The translations under genes and the position numbers were made by a program. The notes under the pieces are model-generated. The model had not been told where the DNA came from and ran no database searches. It saw only the letters and a program-made list of their open reading frames with translations. Shown here piece by piece: positions 1 through 8,792 of a stretch of 64,000 nucleotides of DNA; position 1 is the stretch's first letter, and every line of letters begins with the position of its first letter. Source of the DNA: Falsiroseomonas frigidaquae (lineage in GTDB: Bacteria > Pseudomonadota > Alphaproteobacteria > Acetobacterales > Acetobacteraceae); NCBI RefSeq assembly GCF_012163145.1, contig NZ_JAAVTX010000002.1, positions 186,001-250,000 on the forward strand, written 5' to 3'.

Positions 1-291
1 CCGCGCAGCACGTTGTCCTATGTCTGGGGCGGCACGGGGCGGGAAGCCGCGGGCGGCTTCTTCGCCAGCCCCTACGGCCCGGCCATTTCCCGAATCCGCA
101 TCCAGCGGCCTGCGGCCACCCCACTCGGGCGCTGGGTGGAGGAGAAGGTGGACCTCGGCGCCGATTGGCGCAGCGCCTTCGGCGGTGCCGCGGTGCCAGC
201 CTTGCAGGAGCTGGCAATCTCCACCGACGTCGACGACACCGGCAGCCGCATCGACGCAATGGTGGAGGATATCCGGCTGGTGCCCTGCTGA
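1..291 (+). CDS. DUF3047 family protein, C-terminal part
   Basis: The 5' end lies outside the window; the reading frame is open from base 1 and stops with TGA at 289-291, leaving 96 codons. The fragment starts around a TLSYVWGG motif and carries FFASPYGP and STDVDDTGS, all of which I associate with the C-terminal half of DUF3047 proteins. These are uncharacterised, usually secreted, bacterial proteins. No function can be given. The frame continues upstream of the first ATG/TTG, so any start codon seen here is internal. Family assignment is by motif memory only. Confidence 0.6.
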   Translation, partial: PRSTLSYVWGGTGREAAGGFFASPYGPAISRIRIQRPAATPLGRWVEEKVDLGADWRSAFGGAAVPALQELAISTDVDDTGSRIDAMVEDIRLVPC

Positions 292-300
292 CGCTTCCCG

Positions 301-342
301 ATGCCCGCTTCCCAATGCCCGCTTTCCAATGCCCGCTTTCCA
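301..342. repeat. 14-bp tandem repeat, three copies
   Basis: Three head-to-tail copies of ATGCCCGCTTYCCA occupy 301-314, 315-328 and 329-342; copy 1 differs from copies 2 and 3 by one base. The array sits in the gap between the DUF3047 stop and the flavin reductase start. The unit length is not a multiple of three and the array is not inside a supported gene. Confidence 0.9.
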
Positions 343-402
343 ATCCGGCGCGGGCAACCCATCTTGGTGGGATACAGGTGCCTGACGGATGACAGAGACA
401 GC

Positions 403-906
403 ATGACGGTAAGCCGGGACGAATTCCGCGATGCCATGGCGCGGCTGGGTGCGGCGGTGAATGTGGTGACCTCCGCCGGACCCGCCGGGCGTGGCGGCTT
501 CACCGCGAGCGCGGTGTGCAGCGTGACGGACGACCCGCCCACCTTGCTAGTGTGCCTCAACCGGTCCTCCTCCGGCAACGCGCTGTTCAAGGCGAATGGC
601 GTGCTCTGCGTGAATGCGCTGTCCGCCGACCAGCATGCGATCTCGGATGCCTTCGCCGGGATGGGCGGGCTGAAGGGGGAACGGCGCTTCGATTTCGGCG
701 CCTGGTCCACCCTGGCCACCGGCGCCCCGGTGCTGGATGCGGCGGCGGTGTCCTTCGACTGCCGCATTGCCGATGTGGTGGAAAAGGGCACGCACAGCGT
801 GATCTTCGCGGAGATCCAGGCGATCCGGCAGGGCGTGCCCGGCCGTGCGCTGATCTGGTACGGCCGCGGCTACCACCCGGTGGGCCATGACGAGGCCGCC
901 TTCTGA
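403..906 (+). CDS. Flavin reductase domain protein (RutF/HpaC-like)
   Basis: A 167-residue protein with the flavin-reductase FMN-binding fold: an N-terminal FRDAMARLGAAVNVVTS segment, then FTASAVCSVTDDPPTLLVCLN and a C-terminal WYGRGYHPV. Such proteins reduce free FMN with NAD(P)H to feed a two-component monooxygenase. No monooxygenase partner is adjacent, so the physiological acceptor is unknown. I start at the ATG at 403 because it begins the conserved domain at the usual distance; upstream in-frame ATG codons fall in the 14-bp repeat. Length fits the family (about 160-170 residues). Confidence 0.8.
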   Translation: MTVSRDEFRDAMARLGAAVNVVTSAGPAGRGGFTASAVCSVTDDPPTLLVCLNRSSSGNALFKANGVLCVNALSADQHAISDAFAGMGGLKGERRFDFGAWSTLATGAPVLDAAAVSFDCRIADVVEKGTHSVIFAEIQAIRQGVPGRALIWYGRGYHPVGHDEAAF

Positions 907-963
907 CCAGAGCGCACATCCTGCGCCCACCTTGCCTGCGCCTCCGCCAGCCGCAGGCTGCGG

Positions 964-1791
964 TCAGCCCTTCACCGCCCCGGCGGTGAGGCCGGAGACG
1001 ATGCGGCGCTGGAACACCAGCACCAGGACGATCAGCGGCACGGTGACGATGACGCTGGCGGCCATGATGCGGCCCCAGGGCAGCTCGAAGCTGCTGGACC
1101 CGCTGATCAGCGCGATCGCCACCGGCACCGTCCGCATCTCATCCGTCAGGGTGAAGGTCAGCGCGAACAGGAACTCGTTCCAGGCGGCGATGAAGGCGAG
1201 CAGGCCGGTGGTCGCCATGGCGGGTCCCATCAGCGGCAGGAAGATGCGCGTCAGCACCACGAAGGGGCCGGCGCCATCCATCATCGCCGCTTCCTCCAGC
1301 TCCACCGGCATCTCCCGCATGTAGGTGGTCAGCACCCAGACAGTGAAGGGCAGCGTGAAGATCAGGTAGCTCAGCGTCAGGCCGAACAGGTTATTGTACA
1401 GGCCGAGTACGCGGATCAGCTCGAACAGCCCGGACAGCACCGCCACCTGCGGGAACATCGACACGCCGAGGATCACCAGCAGCAGCGCTTTCCGCCCACG
1501 GAACGCCACACGGCCAAGGGCGTAGGCAGCCGTGACGCCGAGGCACAGCGACAGCGCCACCACTGATCCGGCGACGATGACGGAGTTCAGGATGTTCCGC
1601 CCGAAGGGCTGTTCCTGGAACACCGCCGTGTAGTTCGACCATTCCGGCGCGCTCGGCCAGGCGTCGGCGCTGAACAGCGCAGCCCCGCCCTTCAGGGAGG
1701 AGACGATGGCCCAGTAGAAGGGGAAGACGGTGTAGGCGACGATCGCCAGCACCAGCAGGAAGAAGGCGGCACGGCCCAGGATGCGCTTCAT
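964..1791 (-). CDS. Carbohydrate ABC transporter permease (MalG/ThuG type)
   Basis: A 275-residue inner-membrane protein with an N-terminal anchor and five further hydrophobic segments. The cytoplasmic [10 protein letters not shown] loop (the EAA motif that contacts the ATPase) lies near residues 165-175. Its ATG overlaps the stop of the upstream permease as ATGA, so the two are translationally coupled. With the next two genes it forms a binding protein-permease-permease set of the trehalose/maltose class. No ATPase gene follows; the next gene downstream is the convergent flavin reductase. Confidence 0.85.
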   Translation of the reverse strand: MKRILGRAAFFLLVLAIVAYTVFPFYWAIVSSLKGGAALFSADAWPSAPEWSNYTAVFQEQPFGRNILNSVIVAGSVVALSLCLGVTAAYALGRVAFRGRKALLLVILGVSMFPQVAVLSGLFELIRVLGLYNNLFGLTLSYLIFTLPFTVWVLTTYMREMPVELEEAAMMDGAGPFVVLTRIFLPLMGPAMATTGLLAFIAAWNEFLFALTFTLTDEMRTVPVAIALISGSSSFELPWGRIMAASVIVTVPLIVLVLVFQRRIVSGLTAGAVKG

Positions 1792-2693
1792 CGCCCCGGC
1801 TCCGCGCCCAGCCGCACCCGGCCGAAGGTGATGAATAGCGCGGTCACCACCGCGATCACCAGGAACAGCCCGGTGGCGGCGGCCGATCCGTAGCCGACAT
1901 CCTGGAAATCCACGAGCTGCTGCCGCGCATAGACGGACATCGAGGCTGTAGCGCGGCTGTTGCCGGTCAGCACATACATCAGGTCGAAGACCCGCAGCGC
2001 ATCCAGCGTGCGGAAGATGATGGCGACCATCAGCGCCGGCCAGATCAGCGGCAGCGTGATGCGAAAGAACTGCCCGACGGGACCGAGGCCGTCGATCTCC
2101 GCCGCCTCGTACAACTCATTCGGCAGCAATTGCAGCGCGGCCAGAGTCAGCAGCGCCATGAAGGGCGTGGTCTTCCACACATCCACGGCGATGACGGCGG
2201 CGAGCGCGGTGGAATAGTTCGCTGTCCAGGCGCGCGGCTCGGCAATCAGGCCGATGGACAGCAGCATCTCGTTGATCACGCCGTACTGGTCGTGCAGCAT
2301 CCAGCCCCACATCTGCGCCGAGACCACGGTGGGGATCGCCCAGGGGATCAGCATCGCCGCGCGCAGCACGCCGCGGCCGCGCATGCGGGCGTTCAGCACC
2401 AGTGCGATGATGATGCCGAGCAGCGTCTCCAGCGTCACCGAGACGCCGGCGAAGACCAGCGTATTGCGCACCGCCACCCACCATTCCGGGTCGCGCGCCA
2501 GGAACAGGTAGTTCTCCAGCCCGATGAAGCTGGTCGCCGCCATGTCGTCCAGCCGCGCATCGGTCAGCGAGAACCAGATGGTGCGCGCCAGCGGCCAGCC
2601 GGCGACGGCGGCGATGGTGAGGAGGACGGGCAGCAGGAAAAGCCAGGCCGAACGCCGCCGCTGCTGCGCGATTGTTCCCACTTGCTCTACCAC
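1788..2693 (-). CDS. Carbohydrate ABC transporter permease (MalF/ThuF type)
   Basis: About 301 residues; the transmembrane part begins at [19 protein letters not shown]. The EAA loop reads [11 protein letters not shown] near two thirds of the length. The open frame extends far upstream, but that part is out of frame with the binding protein gene and has no membrane character. I therefore start at the GTG at 2691-2693, which overlaps the upstream stop; a second GTG at 2679-2681 is possible. It ends in an ATGA overlap with the second permease. Confidence 0.8.
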   Translation of the reverse strand: MVEQVGTIAQQRRRSAWLFLLPVLLTIAAVAGWPLARTIWFSLTDARLDDMAATSFIGLENYLFLARDPEWWVAVRNTLVFAGVSVTLETLLGIIIALVLNARMRGRGVLRAAMLIPWAIPTVVSAQMWGWMLHDQYGVINEMLLSIGLIAEPRAWTANYSTALAAVIAVDVWKTTPFMALLTLAALQLLPNELYEAAEIDGLGPVGQFFRITLPLIWPALMVAIIFRTLDALRVFDLMYVLTGNSRATASMSVYARQQLVDFQDVGYGSAAATGLFLVIAVVTALFITFGRVRLGAEPGR

Positions 2694-3949
2694 CGGCCAT
2701 CCCGCCCGATGCGCGCCAGATTCCGCTCCAGCCGGTCCAGCGCCGGCTCCACCGCCATCTGCCCGGCCAGCACCGCATGCACGGCGTTCCAGAACTCGGC
2801 CGAGACCTGGTTGTAGCGGCGCCCGGTGACGGCGGAGGGCCGCGGCACCGCATTCAGGAAGGTGTCGTAGAGCTCCCCGAAGAAGGGATTCGCCGCCAGT
2901 ACCTCGGCATCCTGGTAAAGCGGCCGCAGCGTCGGGTTGAAACCACCGATGATGGCGCGCCGCTTCTGTTCCGCCGCGCTGGTCAGATAGCGCACCAAAC
3001 TGATGGCCTGCTCCGGGTTGCGCGAGTGGCGGGAGACCGCAAGCTGCTCGCCACCCAGCGTCGCGCTGTGCTGGCCGTCCGGTCCGCCCTTCGGCAGCAG
3101 CGCCACGCCGACGCGGCCGCGCACCGCGCTGTCCTCCGCATTCATCAGCGGCCAGGCATAGGGCCAGTTGCGCATGAAGACGGCGTTGCCCGATTGGAAG
3201 ACGCCGCGCGCATCCTCCTCGGCATAGTTCAGCACGCCGCGTGGCGTGATGCGGCCGACCCAGCCGGCCGCCTGGCGGATGGCGGCGATGGCATGCGGCG
3301 TATTGACGGTGACGCTGCCATCCGGGTCCACGATGCGACCGCCGCCATGGCTGTGCAGCCATTCCAGCGCATTCACCGTCAGACCCTCATAGGCGCGGCC
3401 CTGGAAGACGAAGCCCCACATCCGGTCGGCGCCCGCCGCGCGCTCGGCCTGCATGATGCGGGTGGCCGTCTCAGTCAGTTCGGCCCAGGTCTCGGGCACC
3501 GCGTGCCCGTGCTTTTCCAGCAGATCGCGCCGAAAATACAGGACGCCGGCATTGGTGAACCAGGGCAGCGCCACCAGCGCGCCATCCACCGTGTTGTTCT
3601 GCACCAGCGCGGGGAATACGGGCGCCAGCTCCGCCGCCTCCACATGCTCCGAAAGGTCGAGCAGGTTGCGCGCCAGGATGCCGGGCCAGACCACATCGAG
3701 TTGCAGCACATCGATATCCGCCGAACCGGCCGACAGAAGCTGCTGGTACAGCGCCAGGCGCTGCGTGCTGCCGGCGGGGGTGGAAACCAGTTCGACCCGG
3801 TTGCCCGTCTCCCGCGCCCAGGTCTCGGCGCCCTCGCGGCAGAGCTGGAATTCCACGCCGACGGCGCCGCAGGAAATCGCCACCGTGACCTGCGCGCTGG
3901 CCGGCGTGCCCAGCGCCAGCGCCACGAGAACGGCGACAAGCCGGACCAT
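2687..3949 (-). CDS. Sugar ABC transporter substrate-binding protein (ThuE-like)
   Basis: A 420-residue periplasmic binding protein of the extracellular solute-binding family 1. The start at 3949 gives a clean signal peptide (MVRLVAVLVALALGTPASA) and is preceded by GGGAGGGG. The mature N-terminus (VTVAISCGAVGVEFQLC), LALYQQLL and DVLQLDVVWPGILA resemble the trehalose/maltose binding protein ThuE as I remember it. Substrate is inferred, not shown. It is the first gene of a three-gene operon with the two permeases. Confidence 0.8.
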   Translation of the reverse strand: MVRLVAVLVALALGTPASAQVTVAISCGAVGVEFQLCREGAETWARETGNRVELVSTPAGSTQRLALYQQLLSAGSADIDVLQLDVVWPGILARNLLDLSEHVEAAELAPVFPALVQNNTVDGALVALPWFTNAGVLYFRRDLLEKHGHAVPETWAELTETATRIMQAERAAGADRMWGFVFQGRAYEGLTVNALEWLHSHGGGRIVDPDGSVTVNTPHAIAAIRQAAGWVGRITPRGVLNYAEEDARGVFQSGNAVFMRNWPYAWPLMNAEDSAVRGRVGVALLPKGGPDGQHSATLGGEQLAVSRHSRNPEQAISLVRYLTSAAEQKRRAIIGGFNPTLRPLYQDAEVLAANPFFGELYDTFLNAVPRPSAVTGRRYNQVSAEFWNAVHAVLAGQMAVEPALDRLERNLARIGRDGRW

Positions 3950-4050
3950 CCATCCCCTCCCGATCGTGCCGCGTGCGGTTTCACGCCGAGGCAGGACAAC
4001 GCAGGCAGGGGGACGGCGCAACCCGCGGTCGCGGCTTCGTGAAGCCCCCC

Positions 4051-4080
4051 CCGCTACCACTCCCCCCGCTACCACTCCCC
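4051..4080. repeat. Perfect 15-bp tandem duplication at a gene end
   Basis: CCGCTACCACTCCCC occurs twice in direct succession (4051-4065, 4066-4080). On the minus strand the second copy contains the last codons and stop (GEW, TAG) of the sulfatase gene, so the duplication has copied the end of the gene into its 3' flank without changing the protein. Confidence 0.9.
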
Positions 4081-5631
4081 GTAGAAGACACCCGCCGCCT
4101 TGTGCCGGTCCGTGCGCAGCTCCGCCTCCGCCCAGGTCAGCGTGGTGCGGCGCTTCAGCCCGGTGAACCAGGCGAGCAGCTTCTCGCGCATCGCGGCCCG
4201 CACCGCCTCATGCGCCGGGTCGGCGCCGAGGTCGAAGAACTCCTCGGGGTCTGCCTCCAGGTCGAAAAGCTGCGGGCGGTAGCCGCTGGTCCAATGCACG
4301 TATTTCCAGCGCGCATCGCGGATCATCCAGGCGTGGTGCTGCCCGACCTTCTCCCCCAGCCGCCGCCGCGCGCCGCGAAAGGTCCAGTCCAGCTCCGACA
4401 CCACGGCATCGCGCCAGCCTTCCGCCGTGCCGCGCGTCAGGCCGAGCAGGGACCGCCCTTCCAGCAGATGCGGCGCCGGGTCCAGCGCCAGCGCATCGAG
4501 GAAGGTGGGCACCAGGTCGATCGCCTCGACGAAGCGATCCTCCACCGTGCCGCGCGTGGGATCCGCCGCCGGCGAGGGGTCATAGACCAGCATCGGCACG
4601 CGCTGCACGCAGTCGTGGAACAGCTCCTTTTCCCCCAGCCAATGGTCGCCGAGGTAGTCGCCATGGTCGGAGCAGAACACCACCAGCGTGTCCTTCCAGC
4701 GCCCCAGCCGCTCCAGCGCTTCCCAGACACGCCCCAGATGATCGTCGAGCTGGGTGATCAGCCCCTGATAGGCGGGGCGGACGGTGGTGATGCAGTCATC
4801 CTGCTGGAAGCTCTGCGAAACCTCCTCATTCTGCCATTCGCGCAGCAGCGGATGCGCGCCAGGCCCGCGCTCGCCGGGGTGGCGGGAGACGGGCAGGCAT
4901 TCATTGGCCGAATACATCGCGTGGTAGGGCGCGGGGGCGATGTAGGGCCAGTGCGGCTTCACATAGGACAAATGCAGCACCCAGGGCGTCTCGCCCTGCT
5001 GCTCCATGAAGGCGATGCCCTGGTCGGTGGTATAGGCGGTTTCGCTGTGCTCCTCCGCCACCCGTGCGGGCAGGCGGGCGTTGCGCATCTTCCAGCCGTT
5101 ATGGACCTGGCCCTGTTCGTCCTGCACGGCGATGACGTAGTCGGTCCAGGGATCGCGGCTGTCATAGCCGCGGGCGCGCAGCCATTCGGCATAGGCGCTG
5201 TCGGGCTCCGCATGGTGGCCGTCATGGCGGTCCACCAAAGTGAACCAGCCTTCCTCCAGCAGCGCCTTCAGGTCGCTCTGGCCGTCCAGTTCCAGGCGCT
5301 TCATGCCATGCGCATCCGGCAGCACATGGGTCTTGCCGGCCAGCGCCAGCGTCCGCCCCGCCTCCCGCAGGTGCCAGCCCAGCGTCACTTCGCCAACCGA
5401 AAGTGGCACCCGGTTATGCGTGGCGCCGTGCGAGGAGACGTAGCGGCCCGTGTAGTAGGACATGCGCGATGGCCCGCAGATGCCCGACTGCACATAGGCC
5501 TGCGAAAACCGCACCCCGCGCGCGGCCAGCGCATCCAGGTTCGGCGTCTTCAGGAAGGGGTGCCCGGCGCAGCCCATATGGTCCCAGCGCAACTGGTCGC
5601 ACATGATGAACAGCACATTGCGCGTGACCAT
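4069..5631 (-). CDS. Sulfatase / phosphonate monoester hydrolase family enzyme
   Basis: A 520-residue alkaline-phosphatase-superfamily hydrolase. The N-terminal NVLFIMCDQLRWDHMGC holds the first metal ligands. C52-G-P-S-R56 is the C-x-P-x-R signature whose cysteine is converted to formylglycine. FCSDHGDYLGDH gives the second metal site and LFDLEADPEEFFDLG is the usual C-terminal element. The CGPSR form and length fit phosphonate or choline-type hydrolases as well as sulfatases; substrate is open. Cytoplasmic, since no signal peptide is seen. The ATG at 5631 is chosen because the longer frame runs into the divergent gene. Confidence 0.8.
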   Translation of the reverse strand: MVTRNVLFIMCDQLRWDHMGCAGHPFLKTPNLDALAARGVRFSQAYVQSGICGPSRMSYYTGRYVSSHGATHNRVPLSVGEVTLGWHLREAGRTLALAGKTHVLPDAHGMKRLELDGQSDLKALLEEGWFTLVDRHDGHHAEPDSAYAEWLRARGYDSRDPWTDYVIAVQDEQGQVHNGWKMRNARLPARVAEEHSETAYTTDQGIAFMEQQGETPWVLHLSYVKPHWPYIAPAPYHAMYSANECLPVSRHPGERGPGAHPLLREWQNEEVSQSFQQDDCITTVRPAYQGLITQLDDHLGRVWEALERLGRWKDTLVVFCSDHGDYLGDHWLGEKELFHDCVQRVPMLVYDPSPAADPTRGTVEDRFVEAIDLVPTFLDALALDPAPHLLEGRSLLGLTRGTAEGWRDAVVSELDWTFRGARRRLGEKVGQHHAWMIRDARWKYVHWTSGYRPQLFDLEADPEEFFDLGADPAHEAVRAAMREKLLAWFTGLKRRTTLTWAEAELRTDRHKAAGVFYGEW

Positions 5632-5699
5632 CGGCCTTGTCCCCCCGGCTCCAGCCCGCCAGCATAGGGGCCAATAACGGATCAGGGGAGGCACCCGCC

Positions 5700-6662
5700 A
5701 TGCAGATCAGCCGCCGGACCGCGCTCGCGGCCAGCCTCGCCTCCATCGCCGCGCCCGCCCTCGGGCAGGGCGGCGACATGCTGCGGATCATCGCCGCCTT
5801 CCCGCCCGGCGCGGCGCTGGATGGCATCGCCCGGCTGCTGGCGGAAGCGGCGCCGCGGCATGGGCTGGGCAATGCGCTGGTGGACAACCGCCCGGGCGCC
5901 AACGGCAATATCGCCGCGGCGCTCACCGCACGGGCCGAGCCGGATGGCCGCACCCTGCTGCTGGCGATCGACAGCAGCTTCACGGTCAACCCGCATATCT
6001 ACAGCAACCTGGGCTTCGACCCGGCGGCGCTGCGTCCGGTGGCGATCGCCGGCACCTACCCGGTGGTGCTGCTGGTGCACCCATCCTCCGGCATCACGAC
6101 CCTGGCCGAATTCCTGGCCGCGGCGCGGCGCCAACCGCTGCTCTACGCCTCGGCCGGCTATGGTTCACCGGGCCACCTGGCGATGGAGCATCTGGGCCAC
6201 TCGCTCGGCCTGCGGCCGGGCCAGCTGGAGCACGTGCCGTTCCGCGGCAATGCGCAGGCGGTGACGGAGCTGCTGGCCGGCCGGGTGCAGGCCGGCTTCA
6301 TCGCCATCTCCGGCGGCGCGGGTTTCGTGCGAGACGGGCAGTTGCGGGCATTGGCGATCAGCGGGCCGCAGCGCATCGCCATGCTGCCGGACGTGGCCAC
6401 GGTGGCGGAGCAGGGCCATGCCGGCTTCGATATCCGCTTCGCCTACCTGCTGATGGCCCCCAGGGACGTGCCGGAAGCCACCCGCGCCGCCGCCGCGCGG
6501 CTTGTCGCCGCCGTCTTCGCCGACCCGGCGGCGCGGGCCAGGCTGGCGAACTGGGCGGTGACGCCGGAGGCCGGGGATGGCGCCGCGGCGGAAGCCTGGG
6601 TGGCGCGGGCCTCCGCCCAGTGGCGGGCGGTGGTGCAGGCAACGGGCATGAAGGTGGATTGA
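5700..6662 (+). CDS. Bug-family (TctC-like) substrate-binding protein
   Basis: 320 residues with a twin-arginine-like signal (SRRTALAASLASIAAPALG), followed by IIAAFPPGAALDGIARLLAE and DNRPGANGNIAA, the hallmark segments of the Bug/tripartite tricarboxylate transporter receptor family. It binds a small carboxylate or other solute in the periplasm. No TctA/TctB membrane genes are adjacent, as is common for orphan Bug genes. The ATG at 5700 follows GGGGAGGC. It is divergent from the sulfatase. Confidence 0.85.
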   Translation: MQISRRTALAASLASIAAPALGQGGDMLRIIAAFPPGAALDGIARLLAEAAPRHGLGNALVDNRPGANGNIAAALTARAEPDGRTLLLAIDSSFTVNPHIYSNLGFDPAALRPVAIAGTYPVVLLVHPSSGITTLAEFLAAARRQPLLYASAGYGSPGHLAMEHLGHSLGLRPGQLEHVPFRGNAQAVTELLAGRVQAGFIAISGGAGFVRDGQLRALAISGPQRIAMLPDVATVAEQGHAGFDIRFAYLLMAPRDVPEATRAAAARLVAAVFADPAARARLANWAVTPEAGDGAAAEAWVARASAQWRAVVQATGMKVD

Positions 6663-6687
6663 GGGGCGACCACTCCCCTCGCCCCTA

Positions 6688-6715
6688 CCCTCCCCCCCCA
6701 GGACGGGGGGAGAGG
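6688..6715. terminator. Hairpin between convergent genes
   Basis: CCCTCCCCCC and GGGGGGAGAGGG flank a six-base loop, giving a GC-only stem with a two-base bulge in the 26 bases that follow the Bug gene stop. It could end transcription from both sides; there is no strong T-run. Confidence 0.5.
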
Positions 6716-6723
6716 GCTTCGGC

Positions 6724-7845
6724 CTACATCTCGGCGTAGGTGCCGTTGCGCCAGACGTAGAAGACGTAGTCCGGCACCGTCACATCGCCCTTCTGGTCGA
6801 AGTTGATGTCGCCCAGCACGCTGGCCCAGGGGCCGCCCGACTTCAGCAGGGACGCGATGCGCCGCGGATCGGTGCCGCCGGCCCGCGCCGCCGCCGCCGC
6901 CCAGATCTGCATGGCGGCATAGGTGTAGAGGACATAGCCCTCGGGATCGATGTTGCGGGCGCGGAAGCGCTGCACCACCTGCGCCGCCGTGGCGCGCTTG
7001 CGCGGGTCGCTGCTGAAGGTCATCAGCGTGCCCTCGCCGGCCGCACCGGTGATCTGCCAGAACTCGTTGGTCACCAGGGCATCGCCGCCGATCAGGGTGA
7101 TGTTCATCCCGACCTCCTTCGCCTGGCGCAGGATCAGCCCGGATTCCGTGTGGTAGCCGCCGACATAGACCACGCCGATATTGGCCTGCTGGAGGCGGGA
7201 GACGATGGCCGAATAGTCGCGCTCGCCCGGCGTGTAGGCGGAATACAGCGCCTCCGTCACGCCCGCCGCGTTCAGCGACTTCTTGGTTTCCTCCGCCAGG
7301 CCGCGGCCATAGGCGGTGTTGTCGTGCAGGATGGCGATGCGGCGGTCGCGCATGTTCTGCGCGATGTAGCGCCCGGCCACCAGGCCCTGCTGGTCGTCCC
7401 GGCCGCAGACGCGGAAGGTGTTCCAGTCGCCGCTGTCGGTGAAGGCGGGGTTGGTCGAGGCCGGGCTGATCTGCAGCACGCCTTCCTCGCCATAGACCTT
7501 GCTGGCCGGGATCGAGCTGCCGGAGCAGAAATGCCCCGCCACCAGCGCGACCTGGCGGGAGGCAAGCTGGTTCGCCACGGACACCGCCTGGCGCGGGTCG
7601 CAGGCATCGTCACCGACCTCCAGCGCCAGTTGCCGGCCGAGCACGCCGCCAGCTGCGTTCAGATCCGTCACCGCCTGTTCGGCGCCGGCCCGCATCTGGC
7701 CGCCGAAGGCCGCATACTGCCCCGTCATCGGCCCGGCGGTGGCAACGCGGATCGGGCCGGAACCCTGGGCGAAGGCGCCGCGTCCGCCCGCCAGCAGCAT
7801 GGGCGCCGCCAGCGTACTTCCCAGAATCGTCCTGCGCTTGATCAT
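6724..7845 (-). CDS. Branched-chain amino acid-type ABC substrate-binding protein (LivJ family)
   Basis: 373 residues. A Tat-like signal (MIKRRTILGSTLAAPMLLAGG) is followed by IRVATAGPMTGQYAAFGGQM and ACDPRQAVSVANQL, typical of the type I periplasmic Leu/Ile/Val-binding fold. HFCSGSSIPASKVY and GYHTESGLILRQAKE mark the two lobes. No liv permease or ATPase genes are adjacent, so this is an orphan receptor. The start at 7845 is preceded by AGGGAGA; the longer frame upstream reads through the neighbouring dehydratase gene and is rejected. Confidence 0.85.
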   Translation of the reverse strand: MIKRRTILGSTLAAPMLLAGGRGAFAQGSGPIRVATAGPMTGQYAAFGGQMRAGAEQAVTDLNAAGGVLGRQLALEVGDDACDPRQAVSVANQLASRQVALVAGHFCSGSSIPASKVYGEEGVLQISPASTNPAFTDSGDWNTFRVCGRDDQQGLVAGRYIAQNMRDRRIAILHDNTAYGRGLAEETKKSLNAAGVTEALYSAYTPGERDYSAIVSRLQQANIGVVYVGGYHTESGLILRQAKEVGMNITLIGGDALVTNEFWQITGAAGEGTLMTFSSDPRKRATAAQVVQRFRARNIDPEGYVLYTYAAMQIWAAAAARAGGTDPRRIASLLKSGGPWASVLGDINFDQKGDVTVPDYVFYVWRNGTYAEM

Positions 7846-7924
7846 CCCGAATTCTCCCTGATTGCGGCGCCCTCGGCGCGGTTCCGAAAGGGTAAGCGAG
7901 AGCCGGGTCGGCTGACCAGCGTCC

Positions 7925-8227
7925 TTACAGAACCGTCCCGGGCGCGATGGCGTCGATAGCCTGCGCCATGGCGACATCACGCTCGGACAGGCCGCCGGCG
8001 TCATGCGTGGTGAGCAGGATCTCCACCCGGTTCCAGACATTGGACCATTCGGGGTGATGGTCGTGCTTCTCCGCCAGCAGCGCGACGCGGGCCATGAAGC
8101 CCCAGGCGGCGGAGAAGTCAGCGAAGCGGAAGCGGCGCAGGATGGCGTCCCGCCCCTCCGCCACCTGCCACAGCGGCAGGGTGTGGGGCAGTTCGGCACG
8201 GGCGGCGGTATCGAGCGGACGGATCAT
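7925..8227 (-). CDS. phhB: Pterin-4a-carbinolamine dehydratase
   Basis: A 100-residue single-domain protein with E53-K-H-D-H-H-P-E-W61 and [13 protein letters not shown], the conserved catalytic histidine region of PCD/DCoH enzymes. It dehydrates 4a-hydroxy-tetrahydrobiopterin formed by aromatic amino acid hydroxylases. No phenylalanine hydroxylase gene is in the window; in bacteria without one it may serve molybdopterin metabolism, which is an inference. The start at 8227 gives the standard length. Confidence 0.85.
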   Translation of the reverse strand: MIRPLDTAARAELPHTLPLWQVAEGRDAILRRFRFADFSAAWGFMARVALLAEKHDHHPEWSNVWNRVEILLTTHDAGGLSERDVAMAQAIDAIAPGTVL

Positions 8228-8333
8228 CGGGCATCTCCGGTATCGGAGCCATTTCCGGGTCGCCGGGCGATTCCACCCGGCTTGAAAAGGCTCTGGGCTT
8301 GACGGGTGGCGCGCCGGCGGGAAGGAAGCAGCG

Positions 8334-8729
8334 ATGACCCGCTTCAACCACCCGCCGACGCTCGAAGACATCGTCGAGATGGCCGAGCAGGCCTTTTCCG
8401 CCATCCCCAAGGAGCTGCGCGACCTGGTGCGCGGCACCGCCATCGTGGTCGAGGAGGTGGCGGATGACGAGACGGCGGCGGAACTCGGCTTCGAGAGCCC
8501 CTGGGCACTGACCGGCCTGTATCGCGGCACGCCGATGACGCAGAAGAGCGTCTTCGACGCCCCGGGCGAGCCTGACACCATCACCCTCTACCGCGAACCC
8601 ATCCTGCTGGAATGGGTGGAGACCGGCGAGGATCTGTTCCGCCTGGTCCGCAACGTGCTGATCCATGAGATCGCGCATCATTTCGGATTCTCGGACGACG
8701 ACATCGACCGCCTGGAAAGCGACGGGTAG
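8334..8729 (+). CDS. Zincin-like metallopeptidase family protein
   Basis: 131 residues with H111[12 protein letters not shown]123, an extended HExxHxxGxxD zinc motif near the C-terminus. This is the small acidic 'metallopeptidase family' found in many actinobacteria and alphaproteobacteria, of unknown biological role. A GGAAGGAAGC ribosome site precedes the ATG. It is divergent from the pterin dehydratase and ends just before a terminator hairpin. Confidence 0.8.
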   Translation: MTRFNHPPTLEDIVEMAEQAFSAIPKELRDLVRGTAIVVEEVADDETAAELGFESPWALTGLYRGTPMTQKSVFDAPGEPDTITLYREPILLEWVETGEDLFRLVRNVLIHEIAHHFGFSDDDIDRLESDG

Positions 8730-8756
8730 GGCGGACTTCCGCCGCCCGTCACGCGG

Positions 8757-8783
8757 CCCTCTCCCGCCCTTCGGGGGAGAGGG
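8757..8783. terminator. Intrinsic-type terminator between convergent genes
   Basis: CCCTCTCCC and GGGAGAGGG form a perfect 9-bp stem, followed on the plus strand by CTTTCC. It lies between the stops of the metallopeptidase and ilvE genes. Confidence 0.65.
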
Positions 8784-8792
8784 CTTTCCAGA

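Noticed and set aside
2694-3362. N-terminal extension of the permease frame to a 524-residue protein
   Set aside because: The extra part is the out-of-frame reading of the binding-protein gene; membrane helices and family similarity begin only after base 2693.
7846-8199. N-terminal extension of the LivJ-type protein to 491 residues
   Set aside because: It reads through the pterin dehydratase gene in another frame; the signal peptide begins at 7845 behind a good ribosome site.
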